A DNA stretch of 64,000 nucleotides, taken from assembly GCF_002797315.1 (NCBI RefSeq), contig NZ_KZ454936.1, forward strand, positions 306,414-370,413, in the 5' to 3' direction. Positions 1 through 8,890 of this stretch are shown piece by piece. This DNA is from Bacillus sp. FJAT-44742 (GTDB lineage: Bacteria > Bacillota > Bacilli > Bacillales > Marinococcaceae). The notes beneath the pieces are model-generated. The model did not search any database, had not been told where the DNA came from, and worked only from the letters and a program-made list of their open reading frames with translations. Made by a program: the position numbers and the translations under genes. Within the stretch, counting starts at the first letter, position 1. Every line of letters starts with the position of its first letter.

Positions 1-990
1 TATATATATACCGGGTCAGCCGGAAAGGTTTTGCCCTGTTTTTCAATTCATGGCAGAGAGGCCCATGTTGGAGAAATATTGAGAGGGATTGACCCAACGT
101 TTATTTCCTCTGAAATTAATAGGCGAATAAGCTGTAACATGGATTTAACAGAACAAATTGAAGGGGAATTGGTTCTTCCTCCTACATGTTTATATCAAAG
201 AGATAATAAAGACACTTATAATGTACAGACCCCCCCGTCAAGCCGGATGTACTTTAATTATTTTATGTATGAAACGACACCTAAAGATGTGATGAAACTA
301 TTGATAAGAGAAACAAGGGAAGCTTGCCGTGTGGTGAAGAAGCAGATGGAGAAGCAGCATCATGTATTTTTGTCCACAACCCAAATGCCTTTTTCGCAGC
401 ATCTCGAGTGGAAAGTTGATGTATTGTCTTTTGACGAGTACAAAGAGAACCTGGTTCAAAAAGGAATTTCAGTTGATGATATCGTGAAGAAGACAGTTGA
501 CACTTATAGTGATCTAGATAAGCGTGAGCTGTGTTTTAAAATTACGGAAATGCTGGTTGAGAAAGACCCGGATGACCGTGCAAAGGTAATTATTTTCTTT
601 GCCCCCCCATTTCTTCCATGTAATTATTTGCAAGAAAACAGTGGCAAGATGATAAAGAAACAATTGCTGGAGATCGTAAGCGAAGAAGAGAACAAAAGTG
701 GAGAAAGGTTTCTTGTTAAGAAGTTTTTCCCTTTCTTATCAGATAGCAGTTTTTTGTCATTTCCTGGTAACACAGAGGACGTAAATCACCTGAGAAGTAA
801 TTTTCCTGCTATGGATGAAATATTTCCCTTGCCTATTGATCACATTCGGTCGTTAAATATTCCTGCTATAAACATAGGGACCTATGGAAAAGATGCTCAC
901 AAAAGAACAGAGAGGGTTTACAAACCTTATACTTTCGAACAACTGCCCAGGATTATCAGGGATTTCACTATAAGGTCTCTCAGTTTATAA
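1..990 (+). CDS. rocB: RocB-type M20 family peptidase, 5' end cut by window edge
   Basis: The reading frame is open from base 1 and ends at 990, giving 329 residues of the C-terminal part of a protein usually near 550 residues. The first possible start inside the window, TTG at 31, has no ribosome binding site and lies in conserved sequence (SIHGREAHVGE), so the true start is upstream of the window. This segment matches the RocB family, M20 metallopeptidase-like proteins associated with arginine and ornithine catabolism; the exact reaction of RocB is not well established. The N-terminal metal-ligand region lies outside the window and cannot be judged. No operon partner is visible downstream: the next gene has its own ribosome binding site about 100 bp away. 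Confidence 0.85.
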   Translation, partial: YIYTGSAGKVLPCFSIHGREAHVGEILRGIDPTFISSEINRRISCNMDLTEQIEGELVLPPTCLYQRDNKDTYNVQTPPSSRMYFNYFMYETTPKDVMKLLIRETREACRVVKKQMEKQHHVFLSTTQMPFSQHLEWKVDVLSFDEYKENLVQKGISVDDIVKKTVDTYSDLDKRELCFKITEMLVEKDPDDRAKVIIFFAPPFLPCNYLQENSGKMIKKQLLEIVSEEENKSGERFLVKKFFPFLSDSSFLSFPGNTEDVNHLRSNFPAMDEIFPLPIDHIRSLNIPAINIGTYGKDAHKRTERVYKPYTFEQLPRIIRDFTIRSLSL

Positions 991-1087
991 GGTTTGTAAA
1001 CAAAATGTAAAGTTCCAAGGTAATATGTTTTTGTTTAATAGGGTAACAGTGAAGAAGGCAGGGCATTTTCAGTTAGGGGTGTAGATT

Positions 1088-1855
1088 ATGTTTAAAAGAC
1101 AACCTTCTTTAATAAAATGGGTGAATGTTATTGCCTTGTTTATCGTCGTAATTATGAACGCATTGGCAAACTCACTTCCGCTGAATAATCAGACAACCGG
1201 AGAAATTGCTGAAGCGCTGAACATTCTTTTCACCCCTGCAGGTTATGTCTTTTCTATCTGGAGTGTAATTTACATTCTGCTGGCGATTTGGGTCTTTAAG
1301 CAGTTTTTTTCAAAGCCTAAAGAAGAGGAAATATTCGAAAACATTGGGTACTGGTTTGTTTTAAGCTGCGTGTTTAATGTGGCCTGGCTTCTATTCTTTC
1401 ATTATAATTTCTTTAACTTAACCATGGCTGCTATGGGCGGGCTGTTAATAAGCTTGATTATGATCTACACGAAAATAGGTTCTTTTACAAAAGAAAATGC
1501 TGTACACACGATACCATTTTCCCTCTACTTAGGCTGGATTTCTGTTGCAACCATTGTGAATGTTGGTATTTTATTTACTGTAAATGATGCGAACCAATTG
1601 CTGTTTTCAGATGTCTTTTGGACAAATACAGCTTTGGTTCTTGCTTTAGGGATTGCACTTGTTATGGTCCTAATAAAGCAAAATCCTGTGTATCCTTTGG
1701 TGTTTGTCTGGGCTTTTTTTGGAATAGGAATTGAAAGAATTGATGAATTTATTTCTATTACGTATACTGCCTGGTTCGCTGCCATGGTTCTGCTTATCCT
1801 TACAGTGGTGAATATTGTCCGGCATGGTTTCTTTAACAGAAAAACTTACGATTAA
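1088..1855 (+). CDS. TspO/MBR-like tryptophan-rich membrane protein
   Basis: A 255-residue, very hydrophobic protein with about seven or eight membrane spans and no signal for secretion. An N-terminal helix (about 10-30) is followed by a segment at about 49-73 containing FTPAGYVFSIWSVIY, which resembles the core of TspO/MBR (tryptophan-rich sensory) proteins, in which this region contributes to a ligand pocket for tetrapyrroles or sterols. It is longer than the classic five-helix TspO of about 160 residues and fits the longer Bacillus subgroup annotated as tryptophan-rich sensory proteins. The ATG follows an AGGGGTG ribosome binding site. It appears monocistronic. Ligand and function are not known. 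Confidence 0.65.
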   Translation: MFKRQPSLIKWVNVIALFIVVIMNALANSLPLNNQTTGEIAEALNILFTPAGYVFSIWSVIYILLAIWVFKQFFSKPKEEEIFENIGYWFVLSCVFNVAWLLFFHYNFFNLTMAAMGGLLISLIMIYTKIGSFTKENAVHTIPFSLYLGWISVATIVNVGILFTVNDANQLLFSDVFWTNTALVLALGIALVMVLIKQNPVYPLVFVWAFFGIGIERIDEFISITYTAWFAAMVLLILTVVNIVRHGFFNRKTYD

Positions 1856-1922
1856 TATTTCTGGCTACCGGGTAGTGAAAAACAAGGTAATTAATAGGAA
1901 ACACCATTAGGAGGGAACGGAA

Positions 1923-2150
1923 ATGGCTGTAACAAAAGAAGAAGTCCGTCAGCTTATAGATCATCTGTCACCTGATCAATTAGAAGAGGTATATACACTT
2001 ATCCGTGAAATGAAAGAAGTAGAAGAGCAGGATGAAATGTCGATGAAGGAAGTTGACGGTTTAAGAGACCAGGAAGTATATTTTGAAAGCGAAAATAGCG
2101 TAAATGATGAAATAGCTGGAAAAGATCTGTCAAGAAGAGATCCGTTATAG
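1923..2150 (+). CDS. Small acidic hypothetical protein
   Basis: A 75-residue ORF behind a strong AGGAGGG ribosome binding site and closed by a rho-independent terminator, so it is very likely real. The N-terminal half (VTKEEVRQLIDHLSPDQLEE and onward) predicts as two helices like those in small antitoxin-like or DNA-associated bacterial proteins, while the C-terminal half is polar and probably disordered. No toxin-like ORF is adjacent, so an antitoxin role is not supported. I do not recognise the family. Confidence 0.6.
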   Translation: MAVTKEEVRQLIDHLSPDQLEEVYTLIREMKEVEEQDEMSMKEVDGLRDQEVYFESENSVNDEIAGKDLSRRDPL

Positions 2151-2162
2151 ACTGTAGTGCTA

Positions 2163-2195
2163 CTGCCTTCCCTGCTGAAGGCAGTTTTATTTTTA
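2163..2195 (+). terminator. Rho-independent terminator
   Basis: An 8-bp perfect stem CTGCCTTC/GAAGGCAG with a 6-nt loop is followed by a T-rich tail. It closes the small ORF ending at 2150. Confidence 0.85.
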
Positions 2196-2311
2196 TACTT
2201 AGAAAATTATCAAACTATTAAAGCTTTTTAAATTGAATTGAAGTCCTTACAGGCAGCTTGTATACTTTACTTTGGTAGAGAGCTAAATAGATGAAGAGGA
2301 GTTTAGTATAA

Positions 2312-3616
2312 ATGAATGCTGTAATTATCTCTGTTCTTGTGATGATAGTTTTGAGTCTATTGAAAGTAAATGTCGTTTTGGCCATCTTATTTGCTGGATT
2401 AACAGCCGGTCTGGTTGCCGGCTTAAATTTAAATGAAACTTTGGAGCTCCTCATCTCTGGCATGGGCGGCCAGGCAGAAACAGCACTTAGCTATATTCTG
2501 CTTGGGGTATTTGCCATGATGATTGCTTATTCTGGAATTACAGGGGTACTAGTTAAAAGGCTGATTAAAGTATTAAAAGGCAAAAGAGGCTTCTTGCTAA
2601 TGACAATAGCGGGGATTGCTTGTTTGTCCCAAAATGCAGTGCCCGTGCATATTGCTTTTATTCCAATTTTAATTCCTCCTCTCCTTCAGTTATTTGACCG
2701 AATGAGGGTTGACAGAAGGGGAGTTGCAGCAGCATTGACCTTCGGGTTAAAAGCACCATATGTGATGCTTCCCCTTGGATACGGATTTATTTTCCATAAC
2801 ATCATTTCAACTGAAATGAGTGCTAATGGCATGGAGCTTGCGGTTGGGGAAATATGGAGAGCTATGCTTGCTCCGGGAATCGGCATGATTGTTGGATTGC
2901 TTATCGCTGTCTTTATTACTTATCGAAAGCCAAAGGACAGCAAGGTCACAAATCAAGAAAATCAAGAAAATGCTGTTATCCCCAACGAGGAAGCACAATT
3001 TAGGAGAAAGCATATCTTTACTTTGTTTGCCATTGTAATAGCGTTGGTCGTACAGTTGCTAACAGAATCCTTAATTTTTGGCGCGTTAACAGGAATAATA
3101 ATCATGTTTATGCTGACAGTTATTCCATTCACCAAAGGTGATGAAATGGTAAATGACGGGATTAAAATGATGGGTATGATTGCTTTTGTTATGCTCATAG
3201 CTTCTGGCTTTTCAACCGTCCTGCAAGAAACAGGTGCAGTAGATGCTCTCGTTACCTCTGCTATAGCAACTGGCGGAGAAGCAAACCTTCTTACTGCTGC
3301 AATCATGCTGTTGGTAGGCCTGTTAATTACTATGGGGATTGGGACTTCTTTTGGTACGATACCTATTCTGGCTGCACTGTTTGTGCCATTTGCTTTAACG
3401 ATTGGTTTTTCTCCTCTGGCGACTGCTGCCTTAATAGGAACAGCAGGAGCAATGGGGGATGCTGGTTCTCCTGCTTCAGACAGCACACTTGGACCAACTT
3501 CAGGTCTTAATGCTGACGGCGGCCATCATCATATATGGGACACTTGTGTCCCTACGTTCCTACATTACAACATACCTTTGTTTATTTTTGGTCTGCTTGC
3601 GGTAATGATATTTTAA
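2312..3616 (+). CDS. NhaC/YuiF-type Na+/H+ antiporter family transporter
   Basis: A 434-residue integral membrane protein with about ten to twelve hydrophobic spans and a polar central loop near residues 210-230. The sequence resembles the Bacillus YuiF group of the Na+/H+ antiporter family (NhaC/ion transporter superfamily), whose members are variously proposed to exchange Na+/H+ or to carry amino acids such as histidine. The motif GDAGSPASDSTLGPTSGLNA close to the C-terminus is typical of this group. The start has a GAGGAG ribosome binding site. It stands alone, with no regulator next to it. In a halophile a sodium-coupled role would fit, but substrate assignment is inference. Confidence 0.75.
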   Translation: MNAVIISVLVMIVLSLLKVNVVLAILFAGLTAGLVAGLNLNETLELLISGMGGQAETALSYILLGVFAMMIAYSGITGVLVKRLIKVLKGKRGFLLMTIAGIACLSQNAVPVHIAFIPILIPPLLQLFDRMRVDRRGVAAALTFGLKAPYVMLPLGYGFIFHNIISTEMSANGMELAVGEIWRAMLAPGIGMIVGLLIAVFITYRKPKDSKVTNQENQENAVIPNEEAQFRRKHIFTLFAIVIALVVQLLTESLIFGALTGIIIMFMLTVIPFTKGDEMVNDGIKMMGMIAFVMLIASGFSTVLQETGAVDALVTSAIATGGEANLLTAAIMLLVGLLITMGIGTSFGTIPILAALFVPFALTIGFSPLATAALIGTAGAMGDAGSPASDSTLGPTSGLNADGGHHHIWDTCVPTFLHYNIPLFIFGLLAVMIF

Positions 3617-3946
3617 AAGCTGGCTCTGTAAAAGAATAATGTTGAATACTATAAGTAATTTGATTGAGCTTCGTCTTTTAACGAAAATCATCTGTAACAT
3701 AGCCTAAAATGATAACGAGACGTAAACGATACAAAAAAGCACTGTTTTTTTCATTAGGAAAACAGTGCTTTTTTGTATAAAATAATAACCGGTAACTAGT
3801 CTGGTTTGATGGATAAGCGGTTCGATGCAGCAAGCTTATTGAAACATCCGAAAACCTGTCTTATGAAGGGTTTTATAAGGGAATAAGTTTAGTTCATATT
3901 CTTTTGAAAAATAAAGATGAAATATATACAAGGCGGTGGCATAAGA
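3617..3946. other. Intergenic region between the transporter and the N-hydroxylase
   Basis: About 330 bp without a credible gene. It holds the strong inverted repeat at 3733-3776 described separately. I looked for a Fur-like box ahead of the N-hydroxylase gene and saw none with a convincing match, nor a recognisable riboswitch. Confidence 0.6.
3733..3776. terminator. Bidirectional rho-independent terminator
   Basis: Long arms (AAAAAAGCACTGTTTT and its complement) flank an 11-nt loop, with A-tract before and T-tract after, so it can act on both strands. It ends transcription from the transporter gene about 120 bp upstream. Confidence 0.85.
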
Positions 3947-5254
3947 ATGGATGCTGGTAAGTTATATGACGTAATTGGAATAGGTATAGGTCCCTCTAAT
4001 TTGGGTTTAGCAGCCCTTCTGGATCCAATAGAAGAAATAGACAGCTTGTTCTTTGAACAGAATACTTCCTTTGAGTGGCACCCTGGTATGCTCATAGACA
4101 AATCTGTGCTCAATTCAAGCTTTTTATCCGATCTTGTTACTTTTGCAGATCCAACAAATCCCTATTCATTTCTGAACTACTTACATAAGCATAATCGAAT
4201 GTACCAATTCTTTTTTTATCAAAAATTTAACATTCCAAGAAAAGAGTATAACAGTTATGCAAAGTGGGTTGCTTCCCAACTCGGTGATTGTAAATTTGGG
4301 AGACAGGTCACAAATGTAGAAGATGGCACTGGTGACTGGTATGAAGTGACTGTTTTTAATATTGAAACAGGAGAAAATCACTCATACAGGGCCAGGCATG
4401 TGGTCATCGGTACAGGAAGCACTCCGATGATTCCTGAAGACATTAAAGATGAAATGAATGAAGATATTTGCCACACCAGCTCTTATCTTTATAATGAAAA
4501 AAATATTAAAAGAGGAAGCCATGTATCGGTGATAGGCTCTGGTCAAAGTGCGGCAGAGGTCTTTTATGATTTGCTTCAGGATCAAAAGCATTATGGTTAT
4601 AAGCTTTCCTGGCTTACGAGATCACCCCAGTTTTTTCAAACCGAGGATGCGAAAGTAGGGAGAGAAATCTTTTCCCCTGATTTTGTTGATTATTTTCAGT
4701 CCTTAAGCTTTGATAGCAGGACAAGTGCTCTTCCCTATCTTGACCAGGCAAGAAAGCAAATAGAGCCTGGGGTGTTAGAGAACATTTATAATGAGCTGTA
4801 TCATCGCTCCATTGAGCGAAAGGATCCTGACGTCCTTCTTCAGCCTATGACTGAGCTTAGAGGGATTCGCTCGCTTTCTGTAGGGACTTATGAGCTCACT
4901 ATGCATCAATGGCAAAAAAACATGTCCTATTCCCACGTAACAAGCAAAGTGATTGTCGCAACAGGATATAAACCAAATGTGCCAAAATGGTTAAAAAAGT
5001 ATAATGATAAAATTTACCGGGAAGATGAAAACACCATGGTGGTTGGAAAAGATTATGAACTTCTGTTTAAAAAAGAGCGGCCTAATCATTTGTTTACTCT
5101 TACTAATTTGGACCAATCCCACGGAACTGGAGCGACAAATCTCGCTTTATCAGTTTATAGAAATCAGCGCATCATAAATAAAATTGCAGGTTATGAAAGG
5201 TACGCTATTCAAGAAGATACTATTTTTCAGCAGTTTATGCCTGATGAAAAATAA
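3947..5254 (+). CDS. Lysine N6-hydroxylase / ornithine N5-oxygenase family flavoprotein
   Basis: A 435-residue flavin monooxygenase of the IucD/SidA/PvdA family, which hydroxylates the side-chain amine of lysine or ornithine using NADPH and O2, normally as the first step of hydroxamate siderophore synthesis. An FAD-binding GIGPSNL lies at residues 13-19, the family signature WHPGMLID follows near residue 45, an NADPH-binding VIGSGQSAAE is at about 195-204, and ATGYKP lies in the C-terminal part. I start it at ATG 3947, which sits 8 nt behind AAGGCGGTGG; the upstream in-frame ATG 3917 has no good ribosome binding site. No siderophore synthetase, acetyltransferase or transporter gene is next to it, so the product is unknown. 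Confidence 0.85.
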   Translation: MDAGKLYDVIGIGIGPSNLGLAALLDPIEEIDSLFFEQNTSFEWHPGMLIDKSVLNSSFLSDLVTFADPTNPYSFLNYLHKHNRMYQFFFYQKFNIPRKEYNSYAKWVASQLGDCKFGRQVTNVEDGTGDWYEVTVFNIETGENHSYRARHVVIGTGSTPMIPEDIKDEMNEDICHTSSYLYNEKNIKRGSHVSVIGSGQSAAEVFYDLLQDQKHYGYKLSWLTRSPQFFQTEDAKVGREIFSPDFVDYFQSLSFDSRTSALPYLDQARKQIEPGVLENIYNELYHRSIERKDPDVLLQPMTELRGIRSLSVGTYELTMHQWQKNMSYSHVTSKVIVATGYKPNVPKWLKKYNDKIYREDENTMVVGKDYELLFKKERPNHLFTLTNLDQSHGTGATNLALSVYRNQRIINKIAGYERYAIQEDTIFQQFMPDEK

Positions 5255-5369
5255 TATGTGTGAGTTTGGCAGAAATTTGTGAAAACATGTGAATTTTATT
5301 TTATTCGTTTTATTTCGTGTCATTGTGGAAAAACACTCCTTAGACAACGTTGTAAGGAGGAATATAACA

Positions 5370-5822
<453 letters not shown>

Positions 5823-5847
5823 TAGAATGACAATTTAATTTTTAAAT

Positions 5848-5880
5848 AAAGAGGGCTATCAATTGATCGCCCTCTTTTTA
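5848..5880 (+). terminator. Rho-independent terminator after the first Asp-rich lipoprotein
   Basis: Stem AAAGAGGGC/GCCCTCTTT with a self-complementary inner segment ATCAATTGAT and a T-rich tail. It separates the first lipoprotein gene from the second. Confidence 0.85.
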
Positions 5881-5948
5881 TCCGAATAATGATTTTGAAC
5901 TTATTTATTGTATTTTCATAAACTTGAAACTCCTCAGGAGGGGACATG

Positions 5949-6299
5949 ATGAATAAAAAATTATTATATTCAGCATTGTCTGGTATGGTAACGATAGGTG
6001 TTTTAGGAGCATGCGGTGAAGATGGAGGAGAAGAGGCTGACAACGGTATAGATGATGATCCAGGGATGGAAGAGGACGAAGGTACCCTGGAGGAAAATGG
6101 TATGGATGAAAATGGAGATTTGGAAGATGAAGAAGGGTTAGATGGGGATGGAATGCAAGAAACTGACGATCATGGGATGCAAGAAGACGAAGGTGAAGGA
6201 GACGCCTTGGACGAGGACGCAGAACATGACGGTGATGATGCGGGGTTAGGCGAAGAAGATGAAGATGAGGAACCTGAAATTTTAGATGATGATGAATAA
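5949..6299 (+). CDS. Acidic lipoprotein, second of three tandem paralogs
   Basis: A 116-residue predicted lipoprotein with the same leader as its neighbours (MNKKLLYSALSG, lipobox LGAC, Cys 22) followed by an Asp/Glu/Gly-rich mature part without a regular repeat. Two adjacent ATG codons exist; 5949 is preferred because it aligns with the paralogs and lies 7 nt after AGGAGG, against 4 nt for 5946. The mature region mixes Glu with Asp, unlike the nearly pure Asp of the first copy. The function is unknown. The tandem arrangement points to gene duplication followed by divergence of the low-complexity part. Confidence 0.8.
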   Translation: MNKKLLYSALSGMVTIGVLGACGEDGGEEADNGIDDDPGMEEDEGTLEENGMDENGDLEDEEGLDGDGMQETDDHGMQEDEGEGDALDEDAEHDGDDAGLGEEDEDEEPEILDDDE

Positions 6300-6366
6300 A
6301 GGGTTCAAAGAAAGAATCATTGTTTACGAGATTTAAAAAATAGATTATTAAAAGGAGGAATATATT

Positions 6367-6837
6367 ATGAATAAGAAAGTTTTATATTCTGCTTTATCTG
6401 GTGCGTTAGCAGTAAGTATGCTGGGAGCATGTGGTGAAGATGATGGAGATGACAATGGCGGAATGGAAGATGATCCAGGAGTAGAAGATAACGGAGAAGC
6501 AGACGAAAATGGTTTGGATGACGGTGGTCTAGATGATGACGACGATGCTGATCTAGACGAGGATGACGACGCTGAGCTAGACGATGAAGAAGATGAAGAT
6601 GATGACCTTCTAGATGGTGATGAAGAGGACGAAGAAGATGATGAAGACTTTCTAGATGGTGAAGAAGGCGACGACGGCTTTGATGTTGACCAGGAAGATG
6701 AGGGTACAGAAGAAGGCTTAGATGAAGATGAAGATGGTTTTGATGTTGATCAAGATGGTGAAGGCACAGAAGAAGGCTTAGATGAAGATGAAGAAGACGA
6801 AGAGGACGAAGAGGACGAAGAGGACGAGGAAGAATAA
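6367..6837 (+). CDS. Acidic lipoprotein, third of three tandem paralogs
   Basis: A 156-residue predicted lipoprotein with leader MNKKVLYSALSGALAV, lipobox LGAC and Cys 22. The segment right after the Cys (GEDDGDDNGGMEDDPG) is nearly the same as in the first copy, while the rest is Asp/Glu-rich and includes two copies of an imperfect block GFDVDQ(E/D)(D/G)EGTEEGLDED near residues 100-137, ending in an EDEEDEEDEE tail. An AAAGGAGG ribosome binding site precedes the ATG, and a perfect 10-bp terminator stem follows. Very low isoelectric point; function unknown. Confidence 0.8.
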   Translation: MNKKVLYSALSGALAVSMLGACGEDDGDDNGGMEDDPGVEDNGEADENGLDDGGLDDDDDADLDEDDDAELDDEEDEDDDLLDGDEEDEEDDEDFLDGEEGDDGFDVDQEDEGTEEGLDEDEDGFDVDQDGEGTEEGLDEDEEDEEDEEDEEDEEE

Positions 6838-6855
6838 TATTTGAATAGTAGTATG

Positions 6856-6884
6856 AGAGCTCTCAATTTCTGAGAGCTCTTTTT
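6856..6884 (+). terminator. Rho-independent terminator
   Basis: A perfect 10-bp stem AGAGCTCTCA/TGAGAGCTCT with a 5-nt loop and a T tail ends the lipoprotein cluster. Confidence 0.9.
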
Positions 6885-7046
6885 CGTTGAAAATAATATG
6901 GAAAATAGAAAATATGTATTAACAAGAAACAAAGGTATGCTTTTTAGTAAAGAAGAATTATATATAATAAGAGTACACTAACTTTTTTAATGGCAGGTGG
7001 CTTCTTCTATTATTAGAGCAACGAAAATAAGGTGGTGGTTAGGATC

Positions 7047-7442
7047 ATGGGAAACTTGCTTTTTCTAATTTTACTGCCATTTTCAGGAGCTTTGATTACA
7101 ATGATTATTGCTTTAAAAATGAAATGGATGCTAGAGAGAGAGGTAAATAATAAACAGCCTGTTTTTGCTTTTCACTTGTTTAATGTTATATTTACCCTTA
7201 TGACATTTGGAACGATTTCTCTTTCTATAAGCGGTGTGGTCAGGGGAGGGATCAGTGAAAATGGCTGGGGAACTGCTTTTCTCTATGCATACGTGTTCCC
7301 ACTCCCATTTCTTATTATTACGTACATGCTGATAGCTCCAATGTTTGAAAAATATATGCTACCTTATATCGAAAGTGAAGATAGTAACATTGTTTACCTG
7401 AAGAAAAGACTCTATAAAGGTAACAGGATAGACAAGGGATGA
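7047..7442 (+). CDS. Hypothetical small membrane protein
   Basis: A 131-residue protein with three predicted membrane helices (about residues 3-25, 45-65 and 80-100) and a basic C-terminal tail. ATG 7047 is used because AAGGTGGTGG lies 8 nt ahead; the earlier in-frame GTG 7032 falls inside that ribosome binding site. Its 3' end overlaps the ribosome-binding region of the RNase HI gene, so the two are probably co-transcribed. I do not recognise the family. Confidence 0.65.
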   Translation: MGNLLFLILLPFSGALITMIIALKMKWMLEREVNNKQPVFAFHLFNVIFTLMTFGTISLSISGVVRGGISENGWGTAFLYAYVFPLPFLIITYMLIAPMFEKYMLPYIESEDSNIVYLKKRLYKGNRIDKG

Positions 7443-7456
7443 AAGGAGTTTTACCA

Positions 7457-8077
7457 GTGACAAAGAAAAAATATTATGTAGTTTGGGAAGGACGGAAGCC
7501 AGGGATTTATGAGTCTTGGGCTGATTGCCAAAAACAAGTACAAGGGTTTTCGGGTGCCAGATTTAAGTCCTATCCTTCAAAGGGAGAAGCACAAAAAGCA
7601 TTTGGAGAAGAAAAAAGCAGTACCGGTAATAGAGCTGTAATCTTGGAAAAGGGGAAAACCTCCCATCCCTATATAGAAGATAGTATATCAGTAGATGTCG
7701 GGTCCCATGGGAACCCTGGTTTAGTAGAATACAAAGGGGTACATACAAAAACTGGTAAGGTAGTTTTCTTTCATGAAGGAATTGAGAAAGGAACAAACAA
7801 CATGGGGGAATTCTTAGCTATTGTTCATGCCCTTGCTTTTTTAAAGGATAAAGAAAGCAATATCCCTGTTTATTCTGATTCTCAAACGGCCATGAAGTGG
7901 GTGAAAGAAAAAAAAGTAAAATCCACTTTAAAAAGAGATAAGGAAACGGAAGAAATGTGGTCCCTGGTTGAAAGAGCAGAATTATGGTTGAAACAAAATA
8001 CGTATACAAACCCTATTTTAAAATGGAACACAAAAGAATGGGGCGAGATTAAAGCAGATTATGGAAGGAAATCTTAA
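7457..8077 (+). CDS. rnhA: Ribonuclease HI with N-terminal hybrid-binding domain
   Basis: A 206-residue RNase H1 that cleaves the RNA strand of RNA-DNA hybrids. Residues 1-50 form the small hybrid-binding (viroplasmin-like) domain with YYVVWEGRKPGIY, and about 75-206 form the catalytic domain. The four acidic residues expected for two-metal catalysis are visible at D80 (SVDVG), E118 (MGEFLA), D141 (YSDSQTA) and D201 (EIKADYG). The layout matches the well-studied Bacillus halodurans enzyme. GTG 7457 is the start: it sits 8 nt after GAAAGGAG and gives the family N-terminus; ATG 7439 is part of the upstream gene. Confidence 0.93.
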   Translation: MTKKKYYVVWEGRKPGIYESWADCQKQVQGFSGARFKSYPSKGEAQKAFGEEKSSTGNRAVILEKGKTSHPYIEDSISVDVGSHGNPGLVEYKGVHTKTGKVVFFHEGIEKGTNNMGEFLAIVHALAFLKDKESNIPVYSDSQTAMKWVKEKKVKSTLKRDKETEEMWSLVERAELWLKQNTYTNPILKWNTKEWGEIKADYGRKS

Positions 8078-8153
8078 GACGGATAGGTAAGAAAAATGCT
8101 GCAAGCGTCTCATCAGACAGTTTGATATAAGGCAGTGGATCATTCGAAAGAAG

Positions 8154-8180
8154 GTTTAAAAATGATAACTCAAAGGGTAC
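8154..8180 (+). promoter_or_regulatory. Sigma-B-type promoter upstream of the yfkM-like gene
   Basis: GTTTAA, a 15-nt spacer and GGGTAC match the Bacillus sigma-B consensus (GTTTAA-N12-15-GGGWAT) with one mismatch, 48 nt before the start codon. The B. subtilis yfkM gene (general stress protein 18) is known to be sigma-B controlled, which supports the call. Confidence 0.7.
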
Positions 8181-8227
8181 ACATACGATGTAATATACTT
8201 ACATTTCTTTAAAGGAGTGTTTCTCTT

Positions 8228-8743
8228 ATGAGTAAGAAAGTTGCTGTCCTAATGACAAGTATGTTTGAAGACGTGGAGTACACTGACCCTAAAAAGGAGT
8301 TTGAAAAAGAAGGTCACGAACTCACAGTTATAGAAAAGGAAAAAGGAAAAACCCTTGAAGGAAAGCAGGGAGAGGCAAAAGTAACCGTTGATGCAGCTGT
8401 TGATGAAGTAAGCCCTTCTGATTTCGATGCTTTGTTTATCCCAGGAGGATTTTCACCAGATTTACTTCGTGCTGACGAACAGTTTGTTACGTTTTCAAAA
8501 CACTTTATCGATGAAAACAAACCGGTTTTTGCTATATGCCATGGGCCTCAGTTATTGATAACCGCTAAAGCACTAGAAGGCCGCAATGTGACAGGTTTTA
8601 AATCTATCCAGGTAGACCTTGAATACGCCAAAGCGAAAGTTCATGATGAAGAGGTAGTTGTTTGCCATAACCTTGTAACAAGCCGGGAACCAGATGACCT
8701 TCCGGCGTTTAATAGAGAATCCTTAAAGCAGCTTCAATCGTAG
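8228..8743 (+). CDS. yfkM: DJ-1/PfpI family general stress protein (YfkM-like)
   Basis: A 171-residue cytoplasmic protein of the DJ-1/PfpI superfamily, single domain and full length. The nucleophile elbow AICHGPQLL places the reactive Cys at 104 with His 105 next to it, and an acidic residue near 14-17 (FEDVEY) matches the family's conserved Glu. It resembles B. subtilis YfkM (general stress protein 18); members act as deglycases, proteases or chaperones against damaged or glycated proteins, and the activity here is not established. An AAAGGAG ribosome binding site, a sigma-B-like promoter and a strong terminator frame it as a single-gene unit. Confidence 0.88.
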   Translation: MSKKVAVLMTSMFEDVEYTDPKKEFEKEGHELTVIEKEKGKTLEGKQGEAKVTVDAAVDEVSPSDFDALFIPGGFSPDLLRADEQFVTFSKHFIDENKPVFAICHGPQLLITAKALEGRNVTGFKSIQVDLEYAKAKVHDEEVVVCHNLVTSREPDDLPAFNRESLKQLQS

Positions 8744-8760
8744 TTTACAACGAAAAAAGT

Positions 8761-8785
8761 GCTCCCGATTTCGGGAGCCTTTTCT
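8761..8785 (+). terminator. Rho-independent terminator
   Basis: Stem GCTCCCGA/TCGGGAGC with a 2-nt loop and a CTTTTCT tail, 17 bp after the yfkM-like stop. Confidence 0.85.
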
Positions 8786-8890
8786 ATATCTTCACTTAAC
8801 AATAAGCAAAATCAATGAAAAAAGTTATTATTCATGGTACATATTATATAAAGATACTTTATGAGAATCGAAGAAAAAGGAGAGAATAGA

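Noticed and set aside
2962..3486. 174-residue ORF on the minus strand inside the NhaC-type transporter
   Set aside because: It lies fully antisense to a well-supported gene and reads as low-complexity shadow sequence.
3617..3946. Possible riboswitch or Fur box ahead of the N-hydroxylase
   Set aside because: Only a terminator-type repeat is present; no conserved riboswitch core or inverted GATAAT repeat was found.
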